Assembly (NCBI GenBank): GCA_964513905.1
Contig: CAZENS010000007.1
Location: 1 to 37,266 of the forward strand
DNA length: 37,266 nt
Source of the DNA: CAMEGH01 sp964513905
Lineage (GTDB): Bacteria > Patescibacteriota > Saccharimonadia > Saccharimonadales > Saccharimonadaceae
Direction of reading: 5' to 3'
Shown: one piece after another, positions 22,289 through 31,581 of the stretch
How the letters are laid out: the number at the start of each line of letters is the position of its first letter
Position numbering within the stretch: the first letter of the stretch is position 1
Notes under the pieces: model-generated
Told to the model about the DNA's origin: nothing
Database searches by the model: none
The model's input: the letters and a program-made list of their open reading frames with translations, nothing else
Position numbers and translations under genes: made by a program

Positions 22289-23277
22289 TGTACGATGAAG
22301 CAATTACCTTAATTACAACCGCAAAAAATATTGTTGTCATTCAAGCAGAAAACCCCGATGGAGATAGCCTTGGCACGAGCTTAGCACTTGAAGAAATACT
22401 TAGCGATATGGGCAAGAAAGTTAGTTTATATTGCCCGGTAGAAATTCCCAAATACATGCGCTATATACCCGGCTGGGATAGGGTAGACAGTGAATTCAAC
22501 ACTCATGCAGATCTTGCTATAATTGTCGACACAACTGCAGATGTTCTTATGAGCAAAGCGCTCGAGGCTCCAGGAGTACGACATTTCCTTGAGTCACACA
22601 ACGTTTTGGTAATTGATCATCACATAGATGCCGAACCAACCCTTAGCTTTCCTCACCAGTTACTCCTTGAAGAAGGTGTATCAGCTAGCCAGATTTTACA
22701 TAGATTAGCGGTAAAAGCGAACTGGACTATAAATAAGCCAGCAGCGTCTGCAATGCTTGCAGCGCTATTGTCGGACACGCTCGGACTTACCACTCAAAAT
22801 GTTGATGCAAAAGCATACGCTACAGCAAGTCACCTAGCTGAACTTGGCGCAAGCCCTTCAACAATCGAAGAGGCTCGTCGTGAATTTATGAAAAAATCTG
22901 CCGAAATACTTGAATACAAAGGGAGACTTATTGAGCGTATCGAGTATTATCTTGATGGCCGTCTGGCGGTTGTCAAAATACCATTCTCTGAAATTGAAGC
23001 CTATAGCGACCAATACAACCCAAGCGTCCTTGTACTTGACGAGATGAGGCTAGTACAAGGTGTTGAACTAGCGGTGGCAATCAAAACCTACCCAGACGGA
23101 AAACTTACCGGTAAACTGCGATCAAATAGTCCAATCGCAGCAGATGTTGCAGGCTACTTTGGCGGCGGCGGACACAAGTACGCAGCTGGCTTTAGAGTGT
23201 ACGACTCCGCAGAAACAATTGTTGAGGATTTACTCACAGCAACAAACAAAGCCTTAAACAAATCTGCTACAATATAA
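22288..23277 (+). CDS. DHH/DHHA1 phosphoesterase (NrnA-like)
   Basis: 329 residues. The DHH domain has N-P-D-G-D-S-L-G-T-S-L-A, I-V-D-T-T, V-I-D-H-H-I-D, and L-S-D-T-L-G. The DHHA1 domain ends in F-G-G-G-G-H-K-Y-A-A-G. This set matches NrnA-type enzymes, which degrade nano-RNA and dephosphorylate pAp, and related c-di-AMP/pGpG hydrolases; the exact substrate cannot be fixed. TAATG coupling to recR links it to the repair genes. Confidence 0.9.
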   Translation: MYDEAITLITTAKNIVVIQAENPDGDSLGTSLALEEILSDMGKKVSLYCPVEIPKYMRYIPGWDRVDSEFNTHADLAIIVDTTADVLMSKALEAPGVRHFLESHNVLVIDHHIDAEPTLSFPHQLLLEEGVSASQILHRLAVKANWTINKPAASAMLAALLSDTLGLTTQNVDAKAYATASHLAELGASPSTIEEARREFMKKSAEILEYKGRLIERIEYYLDGRLAVVKIPFSEIEAYSDQYNPSVLVLDEMRLVQGVELAVAIKTYPDGKLTGKLRSNSPIAADVAGYFGGGGHKYAAGFRVYDSAETIVEDLLTATNKALNKSATI

Positions 23278-23282
23278 GCATT

Positions 23283-24728
23283 ATGTCGCTACATTTTTAT
23301 AACACTCCTGCTCGAACAGTCGAGCGATTTACACCACAGGAACCTGGTAAAGTAAAGATCTACACCTGTGGTCCAACCGTTTATGATTATCTGCACGTTG
23401 GCAACTGGGCAGCCTATCTTTATTGGGATGTACTCGTCAGAACATTAGAAATAAACGGCCTAGACGTTAACCGAGTTATGAATATTACAGACGTTGGACA
23501 CCTTGTGAGCGATGCCGACGAAGGGGAGGACAAGCTAGAAAAAGGCGCAAAACGTGAAGGCAAAACAGCATGGGACATCGCAAAATATTATGAAGAATAC
23601 TTTTTAGATCGACTCGATACGCTCAATATTATTCGACCAAACCATATCACAAAGGCAACTGATTTTATAGACGAGCAACTTAACTTAGTCCGAACCCTAA
23701 AAGAAAAGGGATATACGTATCAAATTGCAGACGGTATTTACTTTGATACAAGCAAGTTTCCAACGTATGCAGATTTTGCACATATTAACATAGACAACCT
23801 CAAAGAAGGAGCACGCGTTGAAACAAACACTGAAAAGCGTAACATAACCGACTTTGCCTTATGGAAATTCACCCCAGACGGGCAAACTCGTGATATGCAA
23901 TGGCCCACACCAACCGACTTGCTCGAGGACAATACACAGTCCAAGCAGGGATTCCCCGGCTGGCATCTTGAATGCTCCGCGATGAGTATGGCAATTCTTG
24001 GATCGACACTCGATATTCACACCGGAGGAATCGATCACATACCAATTCACCATACAAATGAAATTGCACAAAGCGAAGCGGCGAGCGGAAAAAAGTTCTG
24101 TAACACTTGGCTTCATAATAACCACCTGAAGGTAGATGGCACGAAAATATCAAAAAGCCTTGGTAATGGCTATACTCTCGAGGATCTACAAGAAAAAGGA
24201 TTTGCCCCACAAGACCTTCGAATGTTTATCTTGCAAAGTCACTACAGAAACGAAGGTAATTTTACGTTTGAAAACCTAGCTGCTGCCGCACAAAGGCTAA
24301 AAAACTGGAAGCGTATTGCATCATTACGTCACCAAATACATGCTACGCTCGATACCACTGACACAAACGTGATCCCCTCATACGCAGCGCAGAGGTTCTT
24401 AACAGAAATACTTCAAAATGATATCAACACACCTGAAGCGCTGGCGCATATTGATAAAGTCCTGAATGAAGTATTAGAAACACCGCTCCATCAAATCAAT
24501 CAAAAATCCCTGACAGATTTTATTCATCACGTTGATCAATCGCTTGGATTCACCCTTGAGAACGATACGCCAGACATTACAGACGAGCAAAAACGACTAA
24601 TTATCGTGCGTAAGCGAGCACGCGACAATAAAGACTGGGCAACAAGCGATAAGATAAGAGACGAACTCTCGAGTGACGGGATATTTATTCGCGACACCCC
24701 CAATTACAGTATCTGGGAACGTCACTAA
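23283..24728 (+). CDS. cysS: Cysteinyl-tRNA synthetase
   Basis: 481 residues. Class I marks are C-G-P-T-V-Y-D-Y-L-H-V-G-N (HIGH variant) and K-I-S-K-S-L-G-N (KMSKS). Zinc ligands are kept: Cys in Y-T-C-G-P, Cys in L-E-C-S-A-M, and His/Glu in H-H-T-N-E-I-A. It charges tRNA-Cys. A TACAAT at 23268-23273, inside the end of the upstream gene and nine nt before the ATG, with no Shine-Dalgarno, suggests it can also be transcribed alone as a leaderless message. It converges on the PerM gene nine nt away. Confidence 0.97.
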   Translation: MSLHFYNTPARTVERFTPQEPGKVKIYTCGPTVYDYLHVGNWAAYLYWDVLVRTLEINGLDVNRVMNITDVGHLVSDADEGEDKLEKGAKREGKTAWDIAKYYEEYFLDRLDTLNIIRPNHITKATDFIDEQLNLVRTLKEKGYTYQIADGIYFDTSKFPTYADFAHINIDNLKEGARVETNTEKRNITDFALWKFTPDGQTRDMQWPTPTDLLEDNTQSKQGFPGWHLECSAMSMAILGSTLDIHTGGIDHIPIHHTNEIAQSEAASGKKFCNTWLHNNHLKVDGTKISKSLGNGYTLEDLQEKGFAPQDLRMFILQSHYRNEGNFTFENLAAAAQRLKNWKRIASLRHQIHATLDTTDTNVIPSYAAQRFLTEILQNDINTPEALAHIDKVLNEVLETPLHQINQKSLTDFIHHVDQSLGFTLENDTPDITDEQKRLIIVRKRARDNKDWATSDKIRDELSSDGIFIRDTPNYSIWERH

Positions 24729-24737
24729 TACACTGCC

Positions 24738-25898
24738 TTACGCCTTCTTGGTAGAGGGCGACTGCTTTTCTTTTTGACGAACTTTTGATAGCAATCGTGG
24801 TACAGAACCAACTGACTTTTCTTTGGTTGTTCGTCTATTTTCAAGGTAATCCTCTACAAGAACCTTAATCCAGCCAGCAATCGGGATTGAAATCAACCCG
24901 CCAATCAAGCCAAACATGTATGTTCCTATTGTTACAGAAACCAGCACTATTAACGCCGATAATTGAACTGTTTTTGACTGAATAGCAGGGGAGATAAAGT
25001 TATTTTCGATCTGCTGATATACAATAAAGTAGCCAAGGAAAATCACCGCCGCAGGAATACTATTTAGTGCAAGCAGCACTGTGATAAGCACACCGGCAAT
25101 CGTTGCACCAAACATCGGAACAAGTGAAAGAATAAACGAAATCGCAGCAATTGGAAGCGTAAGATTGCCAGAAACCTCCTGAATAAATATAGACATGATA
25201 AAGACAGTAAGACCGGAGGTAACACCCGCAATCGCCGCTACTGCAATCTGGCCATTTACATAACCCTTCATAACATCGTACATACGAGAAATAAGTTTCT
25301 GGTGGTGCTTCTTCATGTCTTTATCTGTATAAATGCCCCAAATTCTCCTCATCCAATCTGGCCCCTCAAGAAGCATCAAAAAGCTGATAACGAGAACAAG
25401 AATCAAGGAAACAATCGCCCCAAAGACTGAGCCAACTCCGTTTACTAGATTTACACCGATATTTCCTGCCCAATCTGTAGCCTTTACTTTTACAGATTCG
25501 ACAGCCCTATCAACTTGTGGCTGAAGGTTGTACTTTTCGACAAAATTACCAAGTGAATCAATGCTGGACTGATTTTTCTCAATTAGGCCGGGAATCGTTT
25601 CTGCAAAATGAATGGACTGTTGCACCATTGGGGGAGTGACTAAAAAGATAAAGCCCATAAGAACTGTTACCACGGCAATGAAAGCCGCAGCCGTTCCGCC
25701 GAGCCGACTACGACCAGGCATCAATTTTGCTAAATGACTTACCGGAGAATTTAGGGCCAAAGCTAGAAAAAGTGAGGCTATCATTAAAACTAATGCAGTA
25801 CGAGCCGAATAGATTGCCAGCCCTGCAAGGCCAAAACCAATAACAACCAGCCAAAAGCGAACAAACGTTTTAGTATCAATTTCTATTTTTACTTTCAT
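24738..25898 (-). CDS. AI-2E/PerM family transporter
   Basis: 386 residues. Clusters of membrane helices lie at 12-70 and 145-330, with a soluble segment (about 85-140) between. Family marks include G-G-L-I-S-I-P-I-A-G-W near the C-terminus and L-M-L-L-E-G-P-D-W. The tail is Lys/Ser-rich and cytoplasmic. Members export small molecules such as AI-2, or act in Na+/H+ exchange; the substrate is unknown. AAGGAG lies 13 nt before the ATG, and TATAAT on the minus strand near 25929 is a plausible -10. Confidence 0.9.
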   Translation of the reverse strand: MKVKIEIDTKTFVRFWLVVIGFGLAGLAIYSARTALVLMIASLFLALALNSPVSHLAKLMPGRSRLGGTAAAFIAVVTVLMGFIFLVTPPMVQQSIHFAETIPGLIEKNQSSIDSLGNFVEKYNLQPQVDRAVESVKVKATDWAGNIGVNLVNGVGSVFGAIVSLILVLVISFLMLLEGPDWMRRIWGIYTDKDMKKHHQKLISRMYDVMKGYVNGQIAVAAIAGVTSGLTVFIMSIFIQEVSGNLTLPIAAISFILSLVPMFGATIAGVLITVLLALNSIPAAVIFLGYFIVYQQIENNFISPAIQSKTVQLSALIVLVSVTIGTYMFGLIGGLISIPIAGWIKVLVEDYLENRRTTKEKSVGSVPRLLSKVRQKEKQSPSTKKA

Positions 25899-25970
25899 AG
25901 TTAGCTATATTCTCCTTATGTAACTTATTATATTTTAGCATATTTGCTATAAAATTCAATCTAAGGCTGG

Positions 25971-27176
25971 CTATTTTGAATTATAATAGTCGGCTAAAAA
26001 TTGTGCTTTAAATTCTAAAAAAGATCCGTTCATTATACTGCTACGAATATTATCAACCAGCGTAACTATAAATTGTTCGTTGTGGATTGTTGCAAGTGTG
26101 TTTGAAAGCAGCTCGCCAGTCCTAAATAAGTGATGCAAATAGGCACGTGAATAGTTTTTACAGGTATAGCATTCGCAATCTTCATCAAACGGGCGATAAT
26201 CTTCTTTAAACTCAGCTCGTTTGATATTAATTCTGCCATATTTGGTATACAATGCGCCATTACGGCCTACCCTGGCAGGGGAGACACAGTCAAACGTATC
26301 AGCCCCATTTTCGATACAAGCAAAGATATCATCAGGTTCACTAATTCCAAGCATATGGCGTGGCTTATTTTCTGGCAACTCATCGCACATCCAGCCAACA
26401 ATCTCGCCAATGCGAGCCTTTTCTAGTGCGCCACCGAGCCCATAACCATCAAAATCTAGTGCGCCAAGAAACCGTGCACACTCACGTCGTAAATCTTCGT
26501 GATTTGCACCCTGAACAACACCAAAAAGTGCTTGTGGCGGACGATGTGAGCGCTCCTTATTTAGCCGCTTGTGTTCTTGCAGGCTGCGTACTGCCCACGG
26601 ATGCGTTCGACGATGCAGCGATTCTACCTGGTAATCATAGTCGTGGTGCAATGTCGTAAGTTCATCAAACGCGAACGTAATATCAGCACCAATTCCATGT
26701 TGAATTTGCATAGATTTTTCTGCATCAAGCCTATGCAAACTACCGTCTAAATGTGACTTAAAGGTGACGCCATCATTATCTATTGTTGCAAGTTTGTCTT
26801 TCTTTTTTGATACGTTTTCACCAGCTTTCCCGGTCATATCAATAACTTTTTTAAAGCCAACCCCTAAACTCATAACTTGAAATCCACCGCTATCACTAAA
26901 CGTAGGACCGCTCCAGTTCATAAAAGTATGAATTCCTCCGGCGTTATCAATTACCTCGTGGCCAGGGCGCAAGTACAAATGATAGGCATTCACCAAGCAA
27001 GCCTGAGCTCCCGTTTCTTGAAGTTGCTCGGGCGTTAAAGACTTTAACGTAGCTTGCGTACCAACCGGAATAAACGCAGGCGTGGAAATGCTCCCGTGAG
27101 GAGTTTCTAAGACACCAGTTCTCCCATGAGATCCGTCAAGCTTATGTGTAACTGTAAAATTGAATCCTTCGTTCAC
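25971..27176 (-). CDS. tgt: tRNA-guanine transglycosylase
   Basis: 401 residues from GTG 27176. Marks: D-S-G-G-F-Q-V-M-S-L (active-site Asp), F-D-C-V-S-P-A-R-V-G-R-N-G (nucleophile Asp region), and zinc site D-C-E-C-Y-T-C with the downstream His in Y-L-H-H-L. It exchanges guanine-34 for a queuine precursor in tRNAs with GUN anticodons. The frame extends to 27227, but TACAAT (complement of 27184-27189) is seven nt before the GTG, so upstream residues cannot be translated from that promoter. It diverges from the ABC transporter genes. Confidence 0.95.
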   Translation of the reverse strand: MNEGFNFTVTHKLDGSHGRTGVLETPHGSISTPAFIPVGTQATLKSLTPEQLQETGAQACLVNAYHLYLRPGHEVIDNAGGIHTFMNWSGPTFSDSGGFQVMSLGVGFKKVIDMTGKAGENVSKKKDKLATIDNDGVTFKSHLDGSLHRLDAEKSMQIQHGIGADITFAFDELTTLHHDYDYQVESLHRRTHPWAVRSLQEHKRLNKERSHRPPQALFGVVQGANHEDLRRECARFLGALDFDGYGLGGALEKARIGEIVGWMCDELPENKPRHMLGISEPDDIFACIENGADTFDCVSPARVGRNGALYTKYGRINIKRAEFKEDYRPFDEDCECYTCKNYSRAYLHHLFRTGELLSNTLATIHNEQFIVTLVDNIRSSIMNGSFLEFKAQFLADYYNSK

Positions 27177-27205
27177 TTGCCTAATTGTACCACGCAACGT
27201 ACTAT
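27177..27205. promoter_or_regulatory. Overlapping divergent promoters of tgt and the ABC exporter
   Basis: Plus strand: TTGCCT (27177-27182), 17-bp spacer, TACTAT (27200-27205), then AAGGGAG before the ATG at 27230. Minus strand: TACAAT (complement of 27184-27189), seven nt before the tgt GTG at 27176. The tgt -10 lies within the spacer of the forward promoter. Confidence 0.6.
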
Positions 27206-27229
27206 TAATAGATAACGAAGGGAGCAAAT

Positions 27230-27988
27230 ATGCCTAAAAATGAACCCGAAATTTGTATCGAAGTTGATAATTTTTCTATGAAGTTTGGCGATAAAACAGT
27301 AATCGACAATCTTTCCTTTACAGTAAAAAAGGGGGAGACCTTTGGTTTTCTTGGCAGTAACGGAAGCGGTAAGACTACCACAATTCGCGCCCTATTGGGA
27401 ATATATAAACCGACCTCCGGATTGCTGCACATTAACGGGAAAGAGTTTACACCCGAAGATGGGGGCAAACTAGGCTACCTCCCTGAAGAACGAGGACTTT
27501 ACAAAAAAGAATCTGTTATTGACGTGATGACCTACTTTGGCCAGCTCAAAGGACTTACACGTCAAAACGCAAAAGAGTGGTCTTTAGAATATCTAGAAAA
27601 AGTTCAAATAGACGACAAAGCAAAAACTAAAATCGATAAACTTTCTGGCGGCCAGCAACAAAAAGTCCAACTTGGCGTTACAATTATGAATAATCCCGAC
27701 ATTCTTATACTCGACGAGCCCACAAAAGGCTTTGACCCAGTTAATCGACGACTATTGATGGACATAGTGGACGAGCAAAAAAACAATGGCGCAACAATTA
27801 TATATATTACGCACGACATGAGTGAGGTCGAGCGACTTTGTGATCGAGCAATTTTACTAAAAGATGGCAAAAAAGCAGCCTACGGAACTATAGAAGAAAT
27901 ATTTAAACAATTTAATAAGAAAAGTATGGACGATGTTTTCCTTTCGATTTACGGAAAGCAATCTAACCTAAAAGCGGAGGCTATGTAG
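27230..27988 (+). CDS. ABC transporter ATP-binding protein (ABC-2 exporter)
   Basis: 252 residues. Walker A G-S-N-G-S-G-K-T (43-50), signature L-S-G-G-Q-Q-Q-K-V, Walker B I-L-I-L-D-E-P, and the switch His in I-T-H-D. It powers the membrane partner that begins two bases after its stop. The pair resembles NatAB-type exporters. AAGGGAG gives a good ribosome-binding site. Confidence 0.95.
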   Translation: MPKNEPEICIEVDNFSMKFGDKTVIDNLSFTVKKGETFGFLGSNGSGKTTTIRALLGIYKPTSGLLHINGKEFTPEDGGKLGYLPEERGLYKKESVIDVMTYFGQLKGLTRQNAKEWSLEYLEKVQIDDKAKTKIDKLSGGQQQKVQLGVTIMNNPDILILDEPTKGFDPVNRRLLMDIVDEQKNNGATIIYITHDMSEVERLCDRAILLKDGKKAAYGTIEEIFKQFNKKSMDDVFLSIYGKQSNLKAEAM

Positions 27989-27989
27989 C

Positions 27990-29222
27990 ATGGCAAGTCA
28001 TCACAATCTTGGAACGGTTATTTGGTTTGAGTTTACTCGTACCGTAAAAAAGCCTTCGTTTTGGGCGGCAACGCTATCTTTGCCAATACTCATCGCAGCG
28101 ATATTTGCAATTGCTTTCTATAGTCAAAAATCAAGCATAGACAGCCAGGCAAACTTAGCTGAAGAAAAGTTCAGCATGCAATACCTAGATGAATCAAAAA
28201 TAATATCCCCAGAAATTGCCGGTGGATTTAAGGCAAAAAAATCGACCAACAAGTCTACCGCAATTACAGCCGTGAAAGACGGCGATTTAGATGCGTTCTT
28301 TTACTATCCAAAAGACTTAACGAAAAACCCAGTTGAAATATACGCAAAAGACGACGGGCTATTTAATAATGGGAAGTACGACGCAGTTGCAAAGCAAATG
28401 CTCAACCTCAGCACAAGCCAAAGTATTGGAGACCCACAGCTGATTGCAGTTGCTCAAGGTAACATACAATCTACCACAACCGCCTACAAAGACGATGGCA
28501 CAGAGTCTGCCGGCTGGTGGGCAGCGGCTCCACCACTTATATTCTTGGTATTGTTTTATTTTGCAGTTACAATGCTTGGCAATAACTTGCTTAATAGTAC
28601 AGTAGAAGAGAAAGAAAACCGTGTAACAGAAATGATCCTTACCGCTCTTAATCCGACTGACTTAATTGTTGGTAAGTTGATCGCAACGTTTATGGCAGGA
28701 ATTCTACAGGCAATCATACTCCTTATCCCGGTTGTTGCTGCGTACCTATTCCTTGGTTCAGATGGTGCAGGCGCCGCAAACCTTCCCGACCTTACCATCA
28801 TCGACAAGCTCGTGCTGGATCCAGCTACGATGGCAATTGGATTTTTACTATTCATTGGCGGTATGATTCTGTTTACTGGAACGCTTGTTGCGGTGGGTGC
28901 CATTATGCCTACAGCCAAAGAGGCAGGGCAATGGTTCGGTATCGGTATACTCATGATGCTTATTCCGTTTTACATTATGCAACTCATTCTCAGCGACCCT
29001 CAGCAAATTGTAGTATCAGTATTTACATATTTCCCGTTCACCGCACCAGTTACCGCAATGCTGCGCAACGCCTTTGGCTCACTATCACTTGTAGAATCTG
29101 CCACGGTAATAGCGATACTATTTATCCTCGGAAGTTTCATTATTCAACTAGCGGTTAAACTCTTTCGATATGGTGCAATGGAATATTCAGACAGACTTTC
29201 GCTCAAGCGGATTTTTAAGTAA
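27990..29222 (+). CDS. ABC-2 type permease (NatB-like)
   Basis: 410 residues. The first membrane helix (about 22-44) is followed by a ~135-residue extracytoplasmic domain rich in Lys/Asp. Five or six helices follow from about 180 to 395, with E-E-K-E-N-R-V-T-E-M-I between the first two of them. This matches ABC-2 exporters of the NatB/YhaP group. Spacing of one base from the ATPase gene implies one transporter. The substrate is unknown; Na+, drugs or antimicrobial peptides are typical for relatives. The two-component genes follow 30 nt later and may respond to the same stress. Confidence 0.92.
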   Translation: MASHHNLGTVIWFEFTRTVKKPSFWAATLSLPILIAAIFAIAFYSQKSSIDSQANLAEEKFSMQYLDESKIISPEIAGGFKAKKSTNKSTAITAVKDGDLDAFFYYPKDLTKNPVEIYAKDDGLFNNGKYDAVAKQMLNLSTSQSIGDPQLIAVAQGNIQSTTTAYKDDGTESAGWWAAAPPLIFLVLFYFAVTMLGNNLLNSTVEEKENRVTEMILTALNPTDLIVGKLIATFMAGILQAIILLIPVVAAYLFLGSDGAGAANLPDLTIIDKLVLDPATMAIGFLLFIGGMILFTGTLVAVGAIMPTAKEAGQWFGIGILMMLIPFYIMQLILSDPQQIVVSVFTYFPFTAPVTAMLRNAFGSLSLVESATVIAILFILGSFIIQLAVKLFRYGAMEYSDRLSLKRIFK

Positions 29223-29252
29223 TTACTCAGAATTACCTGCTACAATATCGCC

Positions 29253-29930
29253 ATGAGAATACTTGTTATTGAAGATGAGATAAAGCTAGCTAAAGCACTA
29301 AAGCGAGCATTGCAATCCGAAGGATACGCTGTTGATATAGAACACGACACAGACGCCGGCTACGCTATGGCCAGCACAGAGCCGTATGGCGCTTTAATTA
29401 TCGATCGAATGCTACCAGGCGATGACTACAAAGACGGCATCGAATTATTAAAACAACTCCGCAAAGACCGAATATTTACACCTACGATATTTTTAACTGC
29501 ACTTGGCGAAACGCATCACACGACCGAAGGACTTGATAGCGGAGCTGATGACTATCTTGTTAAACCGTTTTCTATTGAAGAATTGCTCGCTAGAGTCCGT
29601 GCGTTATTGCGCCGGCCAAAAGAACAAACCGCAACCATTCTACGGGTAGGCAATCTTACTTTAAATACCAACACCCGTGAAGTGCATTTTAAGCAGGTGC
29701 CAATTAGTCTAACCTCAAAAGAACTATCGCTTCTTGAGTATCTTATGCAATCGCCAGGGATAACCCAAAGTAAAGATAAAATCATTTCTGAGGTTTGGGA
29801 TTTTGACGCAGACATCCTTCCAAACACGGTAGAAGTATATATTAAATATCTGCGAAAAAAGATCGACAACACCTTTAACGTGCAATATATTAAAACCGTC
29901 CGTGGAATCGGCTACAAAATAGAGGCGTAA
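29253..29930 (+). CDS. OmpR/PhoB family response regulator
   Basis: 225 residues. The receiver domain has acidic pocket E7-D8-E9, phospho-acceptor Asp51 in I-I-D-R-M-L-P, and Lys in Y-L-V-K-P-F. A winged-helix DNA-binding domain spans about 130-225 (T-S-K-E-L-S-L-L-E-Y-L, ending V-R-G-I-G-Y-K). There is a small G-D-D-Y-K-D insertion after the Asp loop. TACAAT at 29241-29246 lies six nt before the ATG and there is no Shine-Dalgarno, so the message is leaderless. Its TAA overlaps the kinase ATG, giving a coupled pair. Confidence 0.95.
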   Translation: MRILVIEDEIKLAKALKRALQSEGYAVDIEHDTDAGYAMASTEPYGALIIDRMLPGDDYKDGIELLKQLRKDRIFTPTIFLTALGETHHTTEGLDSGADDYLVKPFSIEELLARVRALLRRPKEQTATILRVGNLTLNTNTREVHFKQVPISLTSKELSLLEYLMQSPGITQSKDKIISEVWDFDADILPNTVEVYIKYLRKKIDNTFNVQYIKTVRGIGYKIEA

Positions 29931-30934
29931 TGCACAATATTCAATCAATGTTTGAATCGGCGACGCTAAAGCTTACAGGCTGGTATCTTCTTATTATTAT
30001 GCTGATTAGCATTTCGTTTAGTATTCTAGTATATAACTTTGCGCTAGGGGAGCTATCGGCAAGGCTTGGTGTTATTGGCACTCGCATCGAGGAGCGCGGC
30101 GATATCTTTACGCAATTTAATTACAAAAGCGTACAAGAGCACCAATACGAAGAGGCGGCGAATAACTTCCTTACGTTGCTGATCTATTCAAACTTAATTA
30201 TTCTTGCGGGGGCGAGCTTTGGTAGTTATCTTTGGGCTCGAAACACACTACGCCCAATCGAAGAAGCTCACGAGGCGCAAAGTCGCTTTACGAGCGACGC
30301 TAGTCACGAACTACGCACGCCGCTGTCTATCATTAAAGCAGAAACCGAAGTAATCCTACGCGACAAGCGTGCCTCAAAACAAGAACTCAGGGAGGTGCTG
30401 CAGAGCAACCTGGAAGAGGTTACACGACTGAGTGACTTATCTACGCTCCTGCTGCGCCTAGCTCAGCTCGAGGTTGTGAACGACGATTGGGAGTCCACCA
30501 ATTTACATTCAGTGGCAGCAGAGGCAATTTCAGCATTCCCCAAGAATCAACAAACCCTAATTACTTTACAAGCAAACAAGGCCGGCCCAGTAACGCAGGC
30601 GCACCCCGAAAGCATCAAAGAAGCGGTAGCTATACTCATAGAAAACGCACTAAAATACAGCACACCAACAGACAAGATCCTCATCCGTACATTCAAGGAG
30701 CGTGGACGGTTCTGTATCAGTGTAAAAAATCGCGGAGCCGGCATACCAGAGAAAGATATTAATAAAATATTTGACAGATTCTATCAATCAAGCGCATCTC
30801 GATCAAAAAAAGATACTCCGGGCTATGGATTAGGTCTTTCTCTTGCCAAAAAAATCATTGAACTTCACCACGGAGAAATTACTGTAAAAAGTAAACTAAA
30901 CGACACCACAACTTTTACTATCCGAATTCCCTAA
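29930..30934 (+). CDS. Sensor histidine kinase, partner of the regulator at 29253
   Basis: 334 residues. Two membrane helices (about 17-38 and 83-103) flank a short 45-residue external loop. HisKA has His126 in S-D-A-S-H-E-L-R-T-P-L-S-I. HATPase_c has E-N-A-L-K-Y, N-R-G-A-G-I-P and G-Y-G-L-G-L-S. No HAMP domain is obvious. The small sensory loop suggests it detects membrane state or a neighbouring protein such as the ABC transporter just upstream. Confidence 0.94.
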   Translation: MHNIQSMFESATLKLTGWYLLIIMLISISFSILVYNFALGELSARLGVIGTRIEERGDIFTQFNYKSVQEHQYEEAANNFLTLLIYSNLIILAGASFGSYLWARNTLRPIEEAHEAQSRFTSDASHELRTPLSIIKAETEVILRDKRASKQELREVLQSNLEEVTRLSDLSTLLLRLAQLEVVNDDWESTNLHSVAAEAISAFPKNQQTLITLQANKAGPVTQAHPESIKEAVAILIENALKYSTPTDKILIRTFKERGRFCISVKNRGAGIPEKDINKIFDRFYQSSASRSKKDTPGYGLGLSLAKKIIELHHGEITVKSKLNDTTTFTIRIP

Positions 30935-31029
30935 AAAACAATTGCCATTAAGCTTATTCTCAGATTCGATTGGCATACTGATGATAGATGAGGGCAATAC
31001 GCAATCATCATAACAAAAAGGAGTATGCA

Positions 31030-31497
31030 ATGAGTACACCATCAACAGTTTATTTAAGTAAAAAAGGCATGAAAGAGCTGAAGAAATCTATCACTCAGCT
31101 GGAGCGCCAAGTTAAACACGCACAAGCAGAATTAAGAGACTTAAGTGGCGGAGATTCACGAGAAGAACGCTACGAAAGAATAGAACGGCTATCCCGAGTA
31201 GAGTCGCTAGAAGCAGACCTTATTGAGAAAAAGTCGCACCTTTCAAAAGCCAAGTTGCTTCCGCGAAAACGCGATGCACTAAAGGTTGCGATTGGATCGG
31301 TAGTCGACCTGCTTGATACAAACGGTAGGATATTTCGTTACACGCTAGTCAACAGTATCGAAGCAAACCCTAGTGACGGGCGAATATCAGTCCAAAGTCC
31401 ACTTGGAAAAAGTCTAATTGGCCGCACAGCAGATGACACAATCCAGTGGAGCGCCGGCCTGAAAGCAAATAAACTCCAGTTAATCCGCATCAGCTAA
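31030..31497 (+). CDS. GreA/GreB-type transcript cleavage factor
   Basis: 155 residues from ATG 31030, which follows AAAGGAG. An in-frame extension to 30988 lacks family likeness. The N-terminus (residues 8-75) is a long charged coiled coil starting V-Y-L-S-K-K-G-M-K-E-L, as in Gre factors. The tip segment G-G-D-S-R-E-E-R-Y holds acidic residues where GreA has its catalytic Asp/Glu. The C-terminal FKBP-like domain has G-S-V-V-D-L-L, V-Q-S-P-L-G-K-S-L-I-G and D-T-I-Q-W. Gre factors enter the RNA polymerase channel to rescue backtracked complexes. The coiled coil is divergent, so a Gre-like regulator (Rnk or Gfh type) is an alternative. Confidence 0.85.
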   Translation: MSTPSTVYLSKKGMKELKKSITQLERQVKHAQAELRDLSGGDSREERYERIERLSRVESLEADLIEKKSHLSKAKLLPRKRDALKVAIGSVVDLLDTNGRIFRYTLVNSIEANPSDGRISVQSPLGKSLIGRTADDTIQWSAGLKANKLQLIRIS

Positions 31498-31515
31498 GTA
31501 TCACCACAACGATCA

Positions 31516-31546
31516 AAGTACCAGATTCACCTCTGGTACTTTTTAT
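31516..31546 (+). terminator. Terminator after the Gre-like gene
   Basis: AAGTACCAGA (31516-31525) and TCTGGTACTT (31532-31541), a perfect 10-bp stem with a 6-nt loop, followed by TTTTT. Confidence 0.9.
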
Positions 31547-31568
31547 ATTACAACAAATATTTTCGGTG

Positions 31569-31574
31569 TATAAT
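31569..31574 (+). promoter_or_regulatory. -10 box of the P-type ATPase gene at 31582
   Basis: TATAAT whose last bases form the ATG of a possible upstream start (31573). Seven nt separate it from the ATG at 31582, so transcription begins at that codon. Confidence 0.65.
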
Positions 31575-31581
31575 GAAGGTA

